Shown piece by piece: positions 8,112 to 15,716 of a stretch of DNA of 24,901 nucleotides. The notes beneath the pieces are model-generated. The model was given only the letters and a program-made list of their open reading frames with translations. It was not told where the DNA came from and made no database searches. Source of the DNA: CAXXOK01 sp964584315 (lineage in GTDB: Bacteria > Bacillota > Clostridia > Christensenellales > Aristaeellaceae); assembly GCA_964584315.1 (NCBI GenBank), contig CAZOZO010000044.1:1-24901 (forward strand), given 5' to 3'. The position numbers and the translations under genes were made by a program. The stretch's first letter is position 1. Each line of letters opens with the position of its first letter.

Positions 8112-8161
8112 GCGTACAAACGTGTTGACACACACATACCTTTGGTCTATAATGTGTACAA
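8112..8161 (+). promoter_or_regulatory. Divergent consensus promoter with GTACAAA half-sites
   Basis: TTGACA (8125-8130), 17 bases, TATAAT (8148-8153): a perfect match to the housekeeping consensus. GTACAAA occurs on each side (8114-8120 and 8155-8161), and the inverted repeat at 8095-8108 lies just upstream. A promoter this strong flanked by repeats next to an XRE gene is the layout of a phage early promoter under repressor control. It would drive the 66-residue ORF at 8358 through a leader of about 200 bases. Confidence 0.75.
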
Positions 8162-8357
8162 ATCCACAGGGTGAGCATTGATTTTAGCAGACTTTCCGAT
8201 GTTGGATTGCATGCGATGGAAGCGAACGACCGCGAAACCAAAAGGGCGAACCGCGTGGGAAGGCCTGCGACGGGTTTTATCAGCCCGCGGGGCACGGCTG
8301 CGAAGCCCTACAATTATCCAGTGAAACCCAACCCATCCACAGGAGGAGGCGATCCCC

Positions 8358-8558
8358 ATGGCCTATGAACCGGGCAGCAGACGACGCAGCAAGGCGCAGA
8401 TCCTGGCGGACATCGACCAGAAGCTGCCCAAGCTGCCCCGCGCGGAGCAAAATCTGGTGGCGGCCTATGCGCACGGCATCCGTACCGGGCTGGCGCTGCG
8501 CGGCAATGCGGACGGCGAGCGCGCCCCCACGCCGCGCAAGCGTGTGGAGAAGCCTTGA
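8358..8558 (+). CDS. Small basic protein beside the XRE switch, 66 residues
   Basis: ATG at 8358 with an AGGAGGAGG stretch just upstream. The protein is basic at both ends (SRRRSKAQ, TPRKRVEKP), with a central helical part (KLPKLPRAEQNLVAAYAHGI, then RTGLALRG). That centre resembles the 'LPEEDQxxVxGYxxGxxxGxxL' pattern of short phage-associated proteins found with XRE repressors. This likeness is from memory and no function is known. It is the first well-supported gene downstream of the divergent consensus promoter, so it is the likely target of the XRE repressor. A DNA- or repressor-binding role would be an inference. Confidence 0.6.
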   Translation: MAYEPGSRRRSKAQILADIDQKLPKLPRAEQNLVAAYAHGIRTGLALRGNADGERAPTPRKRVEKP

Positions 8559-8845
8559 CGATGGCGGGTGTACTCATGCATACGTCAGGCAGGCGGTAAG
8601 ACGCGGACGTAGGCGCCGTGGCCCATTGAGCGGCCGGAATGCCTCCATGTGCTGATGAAACGCTGCCGCGCCTGCGCATGGCGGCGGGCGGCACGCGCCG
8701 TGCCGCCATGGAAAAGCGACGCCGCGTCGCAGCCGATATCGGCCCCAAGGCTGGGTTTTCGGTGTAAAACAAGGCCCACCGGCATGAAGCACCGGCGGGC
8801 AAGAAGCGGGGAGCAAGCCCCATAAGCAAACTGAATATACCATAT
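8559..8845. other. Intergenic region with strong hairpins, no supported gene
   Basis: It contains a perfect 8-bp stem GGCGGCAC / GTGCCGCC (8687-8707) and a second near-perfect stem about 8776-8802 (GCCCACCGG / CCGGCGGGC) which, on the minus strand, is followed by CTTGTTTT and could terminate leftward transcription. Open frames here (for example an ATG at 8655, and a minus-strand frame from 8852) lack ribosome sites. Confidence 0.35.
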
Positions 8846-8873
8846 TTGACATTAAATAGCAAGGCGGTATTGT
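8846..8873 (+). promoter_or_regulatory. Promoter of the small SH3 protein
   Basis: TTGACA (8846-8851), a 16-base spacer and TATTGT (8868-8873). It lies in an AT-rich stretch that stands out from the GC-rich surroundings. Confidence 0.55.
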
Positions 8874-8940
8874 ATTGTTGTTGTATTATTTTGGAAGGAA
8901 ATATGCTCAAACGCTTGCACAACCAAAGTCGACTGGCACC

Positions 8941-9504
8941 ATGCGGCGCGAGCGGCGGTCGGAGGCCCGCAAGGTGCTGCTCGTCGCCATGGTGATAGCC
9001 CTTTGGCTGGGCCTGCCCATGGGTGCGGCATGGGCGGAGGGCCTTTCCGGCACTGGGGCGGGCGAGGGCCGCACGGCCTTTGTGCTGGTTGGCGCGGAAA
9101 GCTGGCTGAACATCCGCGAGCGGCCCAAGGCGCACGCGCCCGTCGTGCTGCGCCTGACGCGCGGCGATGCGCTGACCCTCTACCGCATCGACGCGGATGG
9201 ATGGGCCGAGGTGAGCCGCGCGGGCGACCCTGGCTACTGTCGCGCCACCTACCTGTGCGACGCGCTGCCCACCGGGGCAGAGCGCATGCGCGCAGCTGCC
9301 GGCAAACTCAACGTGCGCAGCGCGCCCGCGGGCGATGTGCTGGCACGCCTCAAGGCGGGCGCGGCGGTGACGGTGCGGGCGTACCTGACCGACGATGACG
9401 GCGTGCGCTGGGCGAACATCGGCGTGGGGTTCGTGATGGCGGCTTATCTGGAGCCGCTGTCCGATGCGGTGGGCTTGCAGAGCACGGAGGGCGCGCCGGA
9501 GTAA
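8941..9504 (+). CDS. Small secreted protein with two SH3 modules
   Basis: 187 residues from the ATG at 8941. A basic N-terminus (MRRERRSEARK) precedes a hydrophobic signal sequence ending AAWAEG. Two bacterial SH3 modules follow (about 45-103 with WLNIRERPKA, about 113-178 with KLNVRSAPAG), probably binding the cell wall. There is no enzyme domain. The start is uncertain. The only good ribosome site (GGAAGGAAAT) precedes an ATG at 8903 in a different frame, which runs 30 codons and overlaps this start. Either the short ORF couples translation to ATG 8941, or a one-base error or mutation has split the N-terminus. TTG codons in frame at 8875/8878 lack a ribosome site. Confidence 0.8.
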   Translation: MRRERRSEARKVLLVAMVIALWLGLPMGAAWAEGLSGTGAGEGRTAFVLVGAESWLNIRERPKAHAPVVLRLTRGDALTLYRIDADGWAEVSRAGDPGYCRATYLCDALPTGAERMRAAAGKLNVRSAPAGDVLARLKAGAAVTVRAYLTDDDGVRWANIGVGFVMAAYLEPLSDAVGLQSTEGAPE

Positions 9505-9630
9505 GCGCGTCGCGCGGACGAGCGCAGCGGAAGCCCCGCCGCGGCGCCATGGCTGCTACAAGCGCTGCACGCACCCATCAAGGCCACCCTTATGGGGGCC
9601 CATCACGGAAACGGAAAGGATGAACCGGCC

Positions 9631-10122
9631 ATGCTGAACCAATCCCGCGTTTGGCGCGCTACCGAGACCAACCCCGTCAAACGCTACCTGATGGAGTACC
9701 GCGCTTTGGTCAGCCGCCGCGACGCGCTGCTGCGCGAGCTGGAGCACATGCGCGACGCCACCACGCGCGCCACGGGGCGCATCGCCGCGGTGCGCCTGTC
9801 CGGCACGCCCGGCCAAGGCGGCAACGAGGATGCCATGCTGCGCGTGGTGGATGGCGAGGCGCGCCTGCTGAGCGTGATCGACCATGTGTGCGAGGCGTTG
9901 GTCGCGCGGCTGTATGTGATCGAGGCGCTCACGGACGAGCGCCACAAGGCGCTGCTTACCTTGCGCTACATCAACGGCCTGAGCTGGGAGCAGATCGGCT
10001 ACGACATGCACTACGAGCGTACGCAGGTGTTCGAGATACACGGGCAGGCGTTGCGGGAGGCGCAGGAGGTGATGGCGGGGGCAGGGGGCGTGCCGCCGGT
10101 GGGGGAAGCGGACGAGGGATAG
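9631..10122 (+). CDS. Sigma-70 region 4-like phage regulator (DUF1492/ArpU type)
   Basis: 163 residues. The start is the ATG at 9631, with AAAGGA about ten bases upstream. The N-terminal half is helical and charged (YRALVSRRDALLRELEHMRD). The C-terminal part (about 100-145) is a helix-turn-helix of the sigma region 4 kind: LTDERHKALLTLRYINGLSW, then EQIGYDMHYERTQVFEIHGQ. This arrangement is known from DUF1492 and related late-gene regulators (ArpU, RinA) of Gram-positive phages, where they activate the packaging genes. No phage structural gene is visible here, so it is either a relic or a recruited regulator. The helix-turn-helix is clear; the family name is from recognition by eye. Confidence 0.75.
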   Translation: MLNQSRVWRATETNPVKRYLMEYRALVSRRDALLRELEHMRDATTRATGRIAAVRLSGTPGQGGNEDAMLRVVDGEARLLSVIDHVCEALVARLYVIEALTDERHKALLTLRYINGLSWEQIGYDMHYERTQVFEIHGQALREAQEVMAGAGGVPPVGEADEG

Positions 10123-10170
10123 ACAGTCTCTGTATGAGGAGCGATTCAGGGCGCGAACGGAATAGGAAGC

Positions 10171-10200
10171 AGGGGGCTGGCAAGTGCCAGCCCCCCGCTT
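10171..10200. terminator. Hairpin after the DUF1492-type regulator
   Basis: An 11-bp perfect stem, GGGGGCTGGCA / TGCCAGCCCCC, with a 2-base core loop. Only a poor T-rich tract (CTTGGATATTATTAT) follows. It probably terminates the upstream plus-strand gene. Confidence 0.5.
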
Positions 10201-10240
10201 GGATATTATTATCGGTCTAGATGGAAGGAGAAGATATTGC

Positions 10241-10356
10241 CGCTCGCATCGCAGCGCCTGCGGCGCTGACCGCTCGCTTACGATTGTTACGCTGCGGCGG
10301 GGGTTACAGGGCGCTGCCCTGCACCCGCAAGGGCCATTGGCCCTTGACCCTTTTTT
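10241..10356 (+). repeat. Dispersed intergenic repeat, copy 1, with terminator-like end
   Basis: Bases 10241-10279 are identical over 39 positions to 22802-22840. Similarity continues weakly past that, up to a GCCCTGCACCC segment. The copy ends in AAGGGCCA / TGGCCCTT (10329-10345) followed by a run of six T (10351-10356), which could act as a terminator on the plus strand. No gene overlaps it. Confidence 0.7.
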
Positions 10357-10370
10357 ATCTTCCTTCCCTG

Positions 10371-11426
10371 TTACCTTGTGCTTTCCTTCTCGGTAAATCC
10401 CCATGGCATCACCAGCGGTGTCTGCGGCTGCCCGGCGATCATCTTCATCAATATACGCACCGCCTCCATCCCCAGCCGCTGCTTGGGGTGGTCCAGCGAT
10501 GTGATGCGCACCGCCGCCAGATCGGCCATCGTGCTGTTATCAAAGCTGATGATGGCCGTATCCTGCGGCACCGCCTTGCCTGCGTGCAGCAGCAGGTTCA
10601 GCAGCGGCACCGCCACCTCGTCGTTATAGCACACCACCGCCGTGCACTCCTCGGTCACGCTCAGGCCGTAGCGGCTTACCATATCGGCGCGGGTGCTGCT
10701 CGTAAACCACAGCACGTTATCGTCCGTTACGGTCAAACCGTGCTCGACCAGCGCGCTGGCATAGCCCAGGTACCGGTCGTGCCCCTGCCGGTCGTCATAC
10801 TTGAAGATGCCCGCGATCTTCGTGTGCCCTTTGCGGATCAGGTAGTTGGTCGCGTCATAGCCGCCCTGCCGGTCATCGGTCACCACATAGGGGAAGTCCG
10901 CCAGATCCTTGTAGTAACCGTCCAGGAACAGCACGGGGATGCCATGCTGGCGCAGCTTGCGGTACAGGTCCAGGTTCGGGTTGGGCAGCGCGCTTTTCGT
11001 GCCCTCCACCAGCAGGCCGTCGATGGGCTTTTGCAGCAGCTCGTTGATGATGCGGCGCTCGCTGTCCACCCGGTTATTGGTGGCAAACAGTATCGCGGTA
11101 TAGCCGTTTGCGCTCAGCTCCTGCTGGATGCCCGCCAGTATGCTGGGCAGGATGTACTCGCTGATGTAGGTGCTGACCACCGCCACATTGTGCATCCACG
11201 CCTTTTGCGGCTGCGAGGCGCGCACATAGGTGCCGCTGCCGCGGATGCGCTCGGTCAGCCCCTCCGCGTCGAGGATGCCCATCGCCTGCCGCACCGTTTG
11301 GCGGCTGCAGGCGTACATGCGCGTCAGCTCGTTTTCGGAGGGCAGCTTTTCGCCCTGCACATACTGGCCGCTTTGGATGGCGGCGCGCAGCGTATCGGTC
11401 AAATGCAGGTACTTATACTTGTCCAA
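10371..11426 (-). CDS. araR: AraR-like regulator: GntR-type DNA-binding domain fused to a LacI-type sugar sensor
   Basis: 351 residues from a TTG start at 11426, which has AAAGGAGG eight bases upstream. Residues 1-68 are a GntR-type winged helix (KLPSENELTRMYACSRQTVR, then QAMGILDAEGL and RGSGTYV). Residues 78-351 are a LacI/periplasmic-binding-fold effector domain (VAVVSTYISEYILPSILAGI, CYNDEVAVPLL, IISFDNSTMADLAAVRITSL). This chimera is the hallmark of B. subtilis AraR, which represses arabinose genes and is released by L-arabinose. Here it is the last gene of the sugar-transporter operon, about 100 bases after the permease, and an AraR-type operator sits in the operon leader. The effector sugar is inferred, not shown. 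Confidence 0.88.
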   Translation of the reverse strand: MDKYKYLHLTDTLRAAIQSGQYVQGEKLPSENELTRMYACSRQTVRQAMGILDAEGLTERIRGSGTYVRASQPQKAWMHNVAVVSTYISEYILPSILAGIQQELSANGYTAILFATNNRVDSERRIINELLQKPIDGLLVEGTKSALPNPNLDLYRKLRQHGIPVLFLDGYYKDLADFPYVVTDDRQGGYDATNYLIRKGHTKIAGIFKYDDRQGHDRYLGYASALVEHGLTVTDDNVLWFTSSTRADMVSRYGLSVTEECTAVVCYNDEVAVPLLNLLLHAGKAVPQDTAIISFDNSTMADLAAVRITSLDHPKQRLGMEAVRILMKMIAGQPQTPLVMPWGFTEKESTR

Positions 11427-11460
11427 CGCCCGCGCCTCCTTTGCTTGCCGTTGTGGCACA

Positions 11461-11528
11461 CGCCGCGCATACGCACGCGCGCCCCGAGGGGTTGCCCCGG
11501 GGCGCGGCGTAAGCTGCGCGACTTTTTT
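11461..11528. other. GC hairpin between permease and regulator
   Basis: CGCGCCCCG and CGGGGCGCG form a strong stem (about 11479-11508). The T-run TTTTTTTT (11521-11529) lies on the plus strand and overlaps the end of the permease gene. On the transcribed minus strand no U-run follows the stem, so it may slow or process the transcript rather than end it. Confidence 0.35.
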
Positions 11529-12722
11529 TTACTTGCGCTTTTTGTTGAGCACGTCAAACGCCACGGCCATCAGCAGCACGAAGCCCTTGATGGCCTGCTG
11601 CCAGTCCACCGTGATGCCCATGATGGACATACCGTTGTTCAGCACGCCCATGATCAGGCCGCCCACGATGCAGCCGAACACCGTGCCGATGCCGCCGCTG
11701 GCGGACGCGCCGCCGATGTAGCAGCTGGCGATGGCGTCCAGCTCGAAGTTGACGCCCGCCTTGGGCGTGGCGGCGTTCAGGCGCCCCGCGAACACGATGC
11801 CCGCGATGGCGCTTAGCACACCCATGTTGACGTACACCCAGAAGAACACGCGCTTGGTGTTGATGCCGGACAGGCGCGCCGCCTTCTCGTTGCCGCCGAA
11901 GGCGTAGATGTGGCGGCCGATCGTAGTGCGCGTGGTCACGAACGAGTAGATCAGAATCAGCACGCCCAGCAGCACCAGCACGGTGGGGATGCCCTTATAG
12001 TCGTTCAGCCAGAAGGTGAACAGGTTGATGCCCACCACCATCAGCACGATCTTGACCGCCAGCATGAGGTGCGAAAGCACCGGGAAACCGTAGCGCCGCA
12101 TTTCCGCGCGCTTGCGCAGCTCGCCGATGATGAACAGGATGCTGACCAGAATGCCGAACGCCAGCGTAAGCAGGTTCAGCTGCTTGCCAAACAGGCTGAT
12201 GGGCCCCAGCAGGTTGGTCAAATAATCCGGGATAAAGCCGGAGGACACCACGGTGTAGATATCCGGGAACGGCGCTTTGGTCTGGCCGTTCAGGATCGCC
12301 ATCGTGAGGCCGCGGAAGATCAGCTGGCCGGCGAGGGTCACGATGAACGCGGGGATCTGCACATACGAGATCCAGAAGCCCTGCCACGCGCCGATCAACC
12401 CGCCGATGACCAGGGAAAGCACCAGCACCAGCACGGGGTCCATCTTGAAATCCATGATGAACACGCCGCTGGTGGCGCCGATGAACGCCGCGATGGAGCC
12501 GACCGACAGGTCGATGTTGCCGGTCAGGATGCACAGCAGCATGCCGATGGCAAGCACCAGCACATAGCTGTTCTGCATGATGAGGTTTGACACGTTCAGC
12601 GGCTTGAGCAGCACGCCTTTGGTCAGAATCTGGAACAGCACCATGATCGCGATCAGCGCGATGCCCATGCCATACTGGCGGGCGTTCAGCTTGATCTTGT
12701 GTTTGTTCTGCGTCGCCTCCAT
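11529..12722 (-). CDS. mmsB: Multiple-monosaccharide ABC transporter permease
   Basis: 397 residues, ATG at 12722 with AGGGAGG upstream. It is a polytopic membrane protein of the branched-chain/ribose permease family, with about 9-10 hydrophobic segments. Key motifs are ILTGNIDLSVGSIAAFIGAT (early conserved loop), TLAGQLIFRG, IGRHIYAFGGNEKAARLSGI (cytoplasmic EAA-like coupling loop) and ASCYIGGASASGGIGTVFGC. These match GguB/MmsB/XylH. It forms the membrane channel for the ATPase encoded just upstream; only 3 bases separate that stop from this ATG, so expression is coupled. It probably carries arabinose, galactose or xylose. Confidence 0.93.
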   Translation of the reverse strand: MEATQNKHKIKLNARQYGMGIALIAIMVLFQILTKGVLLKPLNVSNLIMQNSYVLVLAIGMLLCILTGNIDLSVGSIAAFIGATSGVFIMDFKMDPVLVLVLSLVIGGLIGAWQGFWISYVQIPAFIVTLAGQLIFRGLTMAILNGQTKAPFPDIYTVVSSGFIPDYLTNLLGPISLFGKQLNLLTLAFGILVSILFIIGELRKRAEMRRYGFPVLSHLMLAVKIVLMVVGINLFTFWLNDYKGIPTVLVLLGVLILIYSFVTTRTTIGRHIYAFGGNEKAARLSGINTKRVFFWVYVNMGVLSAIAGIVFAGRLNAATPKAGVNFELDAIASCYIGGASASGGIGTVFGCIVGGLIMGVLNNGMSIMGITVDWQQAIKGFVLLMAVAFDVLNKKRK

Positions 12723-12725
12723 GGG

Positions 12726-14261
12726 TTAACCCTCCCTGCTGCTTTGCATGATGCAACGCATGACACTTTCCTGCGTCGCCTCGGATTTTGGAAGTTCGCC
12801 TACGATGCGCCCCTGGTTCATCACGTACACGCGGTCGCTGATGCCCAGCACCTCCGGCAGTTCGCTGGAGATGATGATCACGGCCTTGCCGTCCGCGGCC
12901 AGCTTGTTGATGATGGTATAGATCTCATACTTCGCGCCCACGTCGATGCCGCGGGTGGGCTCGTCCAAAATGAGCACATCGGGGTCGGCGAAGATCCAGC
13001 GGCTCAGGCACACTTTCTGCTGGTTGCCGCCGGAAAGGTTGCCCGCCAGCTGGCTGATGGAGGGGGTCTTGATGTTCAGCTTGGCGCGGTATTCCTCGGC
13101 CACCTGAATCTCGCGGTTGCGGTTGATCACCAGCCGCTTGCTGAGCTTGTCAAGGCTCGCCATGGAGATGTTCTGGCGGATGTCGTTGATGAGGATCAGG
13201 CCCGCGGTCTTGCGGTCTTCCGTCAGGTAGGCGATGCCGTGGCGGATGGCGTGGTGGATGGACTTGAGCTCGACGCGCTTGCCGTCCTTGATCATGGTGC
13301 CGCTGATTTTGGAGCCGTAAGCCTTGCCAAACATGCTCATGGCCAGCTCCGTGCGGCCCGCACCCATCAGGCCCGCGATGCCCACCACTTCGCCCTTGCG
13401 CACGTGCAGGTTGATGTTCTTGAGTATCTGTTTGTCCTCGTCCACGGGGTCAAAGGCGCACCAGTCCTGCACCTCGAAGTACACATCGCCGATGGGGCAC
13501 TCGCGCGCAGGCCAGCGATCCTTGATCTCGCGGCCTACCATGCCCTTGATGATGCGATCCTCGCTCAGGCTGTCCGCGCCCTTGACGAGGGTCTCGATGG
13601 TGGCGCCGTCGCGCAGGATGGTGATGCTGTCCGCCACCTGCTCCACTTCGTTGAGCTTGTGGCTGATGATGATGGAGGGCACGCCGCGCTTTTTCAGGTC
13701 CACGATGATGTCCAAAAGGTGCAGGGACTCGGCCTCGTTCAGGGCCGCGGTAGGCTCGTCCAAAATGAGCAGCTTCACGTCCTTGGCCAGCGCCTTGGCG
13801 ATCTCAACCAGCTGCTGTTTGCCTACGCCGATGTCCTTGATGAGGGTATCCGGGTTTTCCGAAAGGCCCACGCGCCGCAGCAGCTCCGCGGTGCGTGCGC
13901 GCGTCTCCTGCCAGTTGATCACGCCGCCGCGGGCGCGCTCGTTACCCAAAAACATATTTTCCGCGATGCTTAAATAGGGCACCAGCGCCAGCTCCTGATG
14001 GATGATGGCGATGCCCCTGCGCTCGCTGTCTTTTATATGATGGAATATGCATTCTTCCCCTTGGAACACGATGCTGCCCGTATAGGTGCCATGGGGATAC
14101 ACGCCGCTCAAAACATTCATCAGCGTGCTTTTGCCTGCGCCGTTCTCGCCGACCAGCGCGTGGATCTCGTCGTCTTTGACCGACAGGTTTACGTGATCCA
14201 GGGCCTTGACGCCCGGGAACTCCTTGGTGATGTCGATCATTTGGAGGATCACATTGTCCAT
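12726..14261 (-). CDS. mmsA: Multiple-monosaccharide ABC transporter ATPase (tandem domains)
   Basis: 511 residues, ATG at 14261. The ribosome site AAGGAG is 13 bases away, longer than usual. There are two ABC domains. The first has Walker A GENGAGKST (38-46), a degenerate signature VGKQQ (146-150) and Walker B LLILDEP (164-170). The second has the altered Walker A GLMGAGRTE (about 298-305), normal for this family, a full LSGGNQQ (409-415) and Walker B VLILDEP (429-435). This layout is that of GguA/XylG/RbsA/MmsA, which powers monosaccharide uptake. It lies between the binding-protein gene upstream and the permease gene downstream in one operon. A hairpin at 14525-14551 precedes it and may lower its expression relative to the binding protein. 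Confidence 0.94.
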   Translation of the reverse strand: MDNVILQMIDITKEFPGVKALDHVNLSVKDDEIHALVGENGAGKSTLMNVLSGVYPHGTYTGSIVFQGEECIFHHIKDSERRGIAIIHQELALVPYLSIAENMFLGNERARGGVINWQETRARTAELLRRVGLSENPDTLIKDIGVGKQQLVEIAKALAKDVKLLILDEPTAALNEAESLHLLDIIVDLKKRGVPSIIISHKLNEVEQVADSITILRDGATIETLVKGADSLSEDRIIKGMVGREIKDRWPARECPIGDVYFEVQDWCAFDPVDEDKQILKNINLHVRKGEVVGIAGLMGAGRTELAMSMFGKAYGSKISGTMIKDGKRVELKSIHHAIRHGIAYLTEDRKTAGLILINDIRQNISMASLDKLSKRLVINRNREIQVAEEYRAKLNIKTPSISQLAGNLSGGNQQKVCLSRWIFADPDVLILDEPTRGIDVGAKYEIYTIINKLAADGKAVIIISSELPEVLGISDRVYVMNQGRIVGELPKSEATQESVMRCIMQSSREG

Positions 14262-14524
14262 GGACGATCTCACACTCCTTATCAATGCGTGAGGGAGGGG
14301 GGGATGGCGCCGCGGGCACGGGCCCCGGCGCTGTGTATGCGGCTTCGCTGTAGCGTACATTTCGACGCGGCCCCTGCCGTACCTGCATGGACAACCGCCG
14401 CCACAGAAAAAAGCTGGCCCGCGGGGCCACAGGCACTTGCCGGCCGCACGCGCGGCGCGCCGCGCGCATGGCCGGCAAACGGTGTGCGGTACCTGACCGC
14501 CAAAGCGCCGCGATACAGAAAGAG
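14262..14524. other. Intergenic spacer between binding-protein and ATPase genes
   Basis: About 260 GC-rich bases inside the operon. It has several inverted GC repeats (for example GGCCGCACGCGCGGC-like near 14440-14465) but no supported ORF or promoter. Such a long spacer with an upstream hairpin is common where the binding protein must be made in excess. Confidence 0.4.
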
Positions 14525-14551
14525 TATGGCGGCGGCCAAGCCGCCGCCATA
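14525..14551 (-). terminator. Intra-operon hairpin after the sugar-binding-protein gene
   Basis: A perfect 12-bp stem with a 3-base loop: TATGGCGGCGGC / GCCGCCGCCATA, 21 bases after the chvE-type stop codon. On the minus strand it is followed by CTCTTTCTG, a weak U-tract. It is probably a partial terminator or an RNA-stabilising end that favours binding-protein expression. Confidence 0.6.
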
Positions 14552-14571
14552 CCTATGGCTTGGATTGCCGG

Positions 14572-15630
14572 TTACTTGAGCTGATCGGCGGTGTAGTAGC
14601 CGCTGTCGGTCACCAGAACCTGCACGGCGTTGGCGGCAGTGATCGGCACTGGCTCGCAGAGGAAGGACGGAACGACCTTCACGCCGTTTTCATAGGTGGT
14701 GGTGTCGTTGATGGAGGGCTCGCTGCCGGTGAGCACCGCGTCCACCATCTCAACCGCCTTGGCGGCGAGGGTACGGGTGTCCTTGAAGATGGTGGAGTAC
14801 TGCTCGCCCGCGAGAATGCTCTTGACCGAGGGCAGCTCCGCATCCTGGCCGGAGATGATGGGCATCTTCTGATCCGCGGTGCCGTAGCCCACGTTCTTCA
14901 CAGAGGCCAGCACGCCGATGGAAATGCCGTCATAGGGGCTGAGGATCGCATCCACGCGCGCGTCGGCGTAGAAGGCGGTGATGATGTTGTCCATGCGGGC
15001 CTGGGCGGTGGCGCCGTCCCAACGGAGGGTGGCAACCTGGTCAAACGCGGTCTGGCCGGACTTGACGACCAGCTTGCCAGCGTCGATGTAGGGCTGCAGC
15101 ACGCTCATGGAGCCATTGAAGAAGAAGTAGGCGTTGTTGTCGTCCGGGCTGCCGGCGAACAGCTCGATGTTGAAGGGGCCGGCGGCATCCGGCAGGCCCA
15201 GCGCGTCCACGATGGTGGTCGCCTGCTGCACGCCAACCTTGAAGTTGTCAAACGTCGCATAGTAGCTGACGGCATCGGTGTTGCGGATCAGGCGGTCATA
15301 CGCGATCACGGGGATGCCCGCGTCTTTGGCCTTCTGCAGCACGGCGGTGAGGGACTCGCCGTCGATGGAGGCGATAACCAGAACCTTGACGCCCTTGGTG
15401 ATCATGTTCTCGATCTGGGAGACCTGGTTCTCGATGATGTCTTCGCCGTACTGGAGGTCCACTTCATAGCCCTTGGCTTCGAGCTGGGCCTTCATGTTGT
15501 CGCCATCGGCGATCCAACGGGCGGAGGATTTGGTGGGCATGCACACGCCGACCAGACCTTCGGCAACCGCGAAGGAAACCGCGCCCAACGCGAGCACGAG
15601 GGCAAGAACCAGTGCTAGTACCTTCTTCAT
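14572..15630 (-). CDS. chvE: Multiple-monosaccharide substrate-binding protein
   Basis: 352 residues from the ATG at 15630 (AAAAGGAG eight bases upstream; a GTG at 15639 is too close to the ribosome site). It has a signal peptide (MKKVLALVLALVLALGAVSF) with a likely cut after AVA. The mature protein is a two-lobe sugar-binding fold: VGVCMPTKSSARWIADGDNM, VIAYDRLIRNTDAVSYYATF, PYDGISIGVLASVKNVGYGT and SGQDAE. These are hallmarks of ChvE/MmsE, which bind galactose, arabinose and related sugars and deliver them to the MmsAB channel. There is no lipobox: the only Cys near the N-terminus lies in the binding fold, so it is not a lipoprotein, unlike most Gram-positive binding proteins. It is the first gene of the operon. 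Confidence 0.93.
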   Translation of the reverse strand: MKKVLALVLALVLALGAVSFAVAEGLVGVCMPTKSSARWIADGDNMKAQLEAKGYEVDLQYGEDIIENQVSQIENMITKGVKVLVIASIDGESLTAVLQKAKDAGIPVIAYDRLIRNTDAVSYYATFDNFKVGVQQATTIVDALGLPDAAGPFNIELFAGSPDDNNAYFFFNGSMSVLQPYIDAGKLVVKSGQTAFDQVATLRWDGATAQARMDNIITAFYADARVDAILSPYDGISIGVLASVKNVGYGTADQKMPIISGQDAELPSVKSILAGEQYSTIFKDTRTLAAKAVEMVDAVLTGSEPSINDTTTYENGVKVVPSFLCEPVPITAANAVQVLVTDSGYYTADQLK

Positions 15631-15649
15631 GATTTCCACTCCTTTTAAG

Positions 15650-15661
15650 TTGTGCGTACAA
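15650..15661. promoter_or_regulatory. AraR-type operator in the transporter leader
   Basis: TTGTGCGTACAA, a near-palindrome of the TTGTnCGTACAA kind reported for B. subtilis AraR (from memory). It lies about 20 bases upstream of the chvE start codon and about 50 bases after the expected transcription start, so a bound repressor would block elongation. The co-encoded AraR-like protein is the obvious partner. Confidence 0.65.
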
Positions 15662-15716
15662 GCGTGTTGAAACGCCGCGGAGGACTCCGTGCGACCGTCT
15701 CAAACTTGTTGTGGAC

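Noticed and set aside
8171..8368. A 65-codon GTG-start ORF just after the divergent consensus promoter
   Set aside because: No ribosome site in the roughly 10-base leader, no recognised pattern, and it overlaps the ribosome site and start of the better-supported 66-residue ORF. A leader peptide cannot be excluded.
10221..11816. A 531-codon plus-strand frame opposite the AraR-like regulator and permease
   Set aside because: Both genes beneath it are unmistakable; the frame shows no motif.
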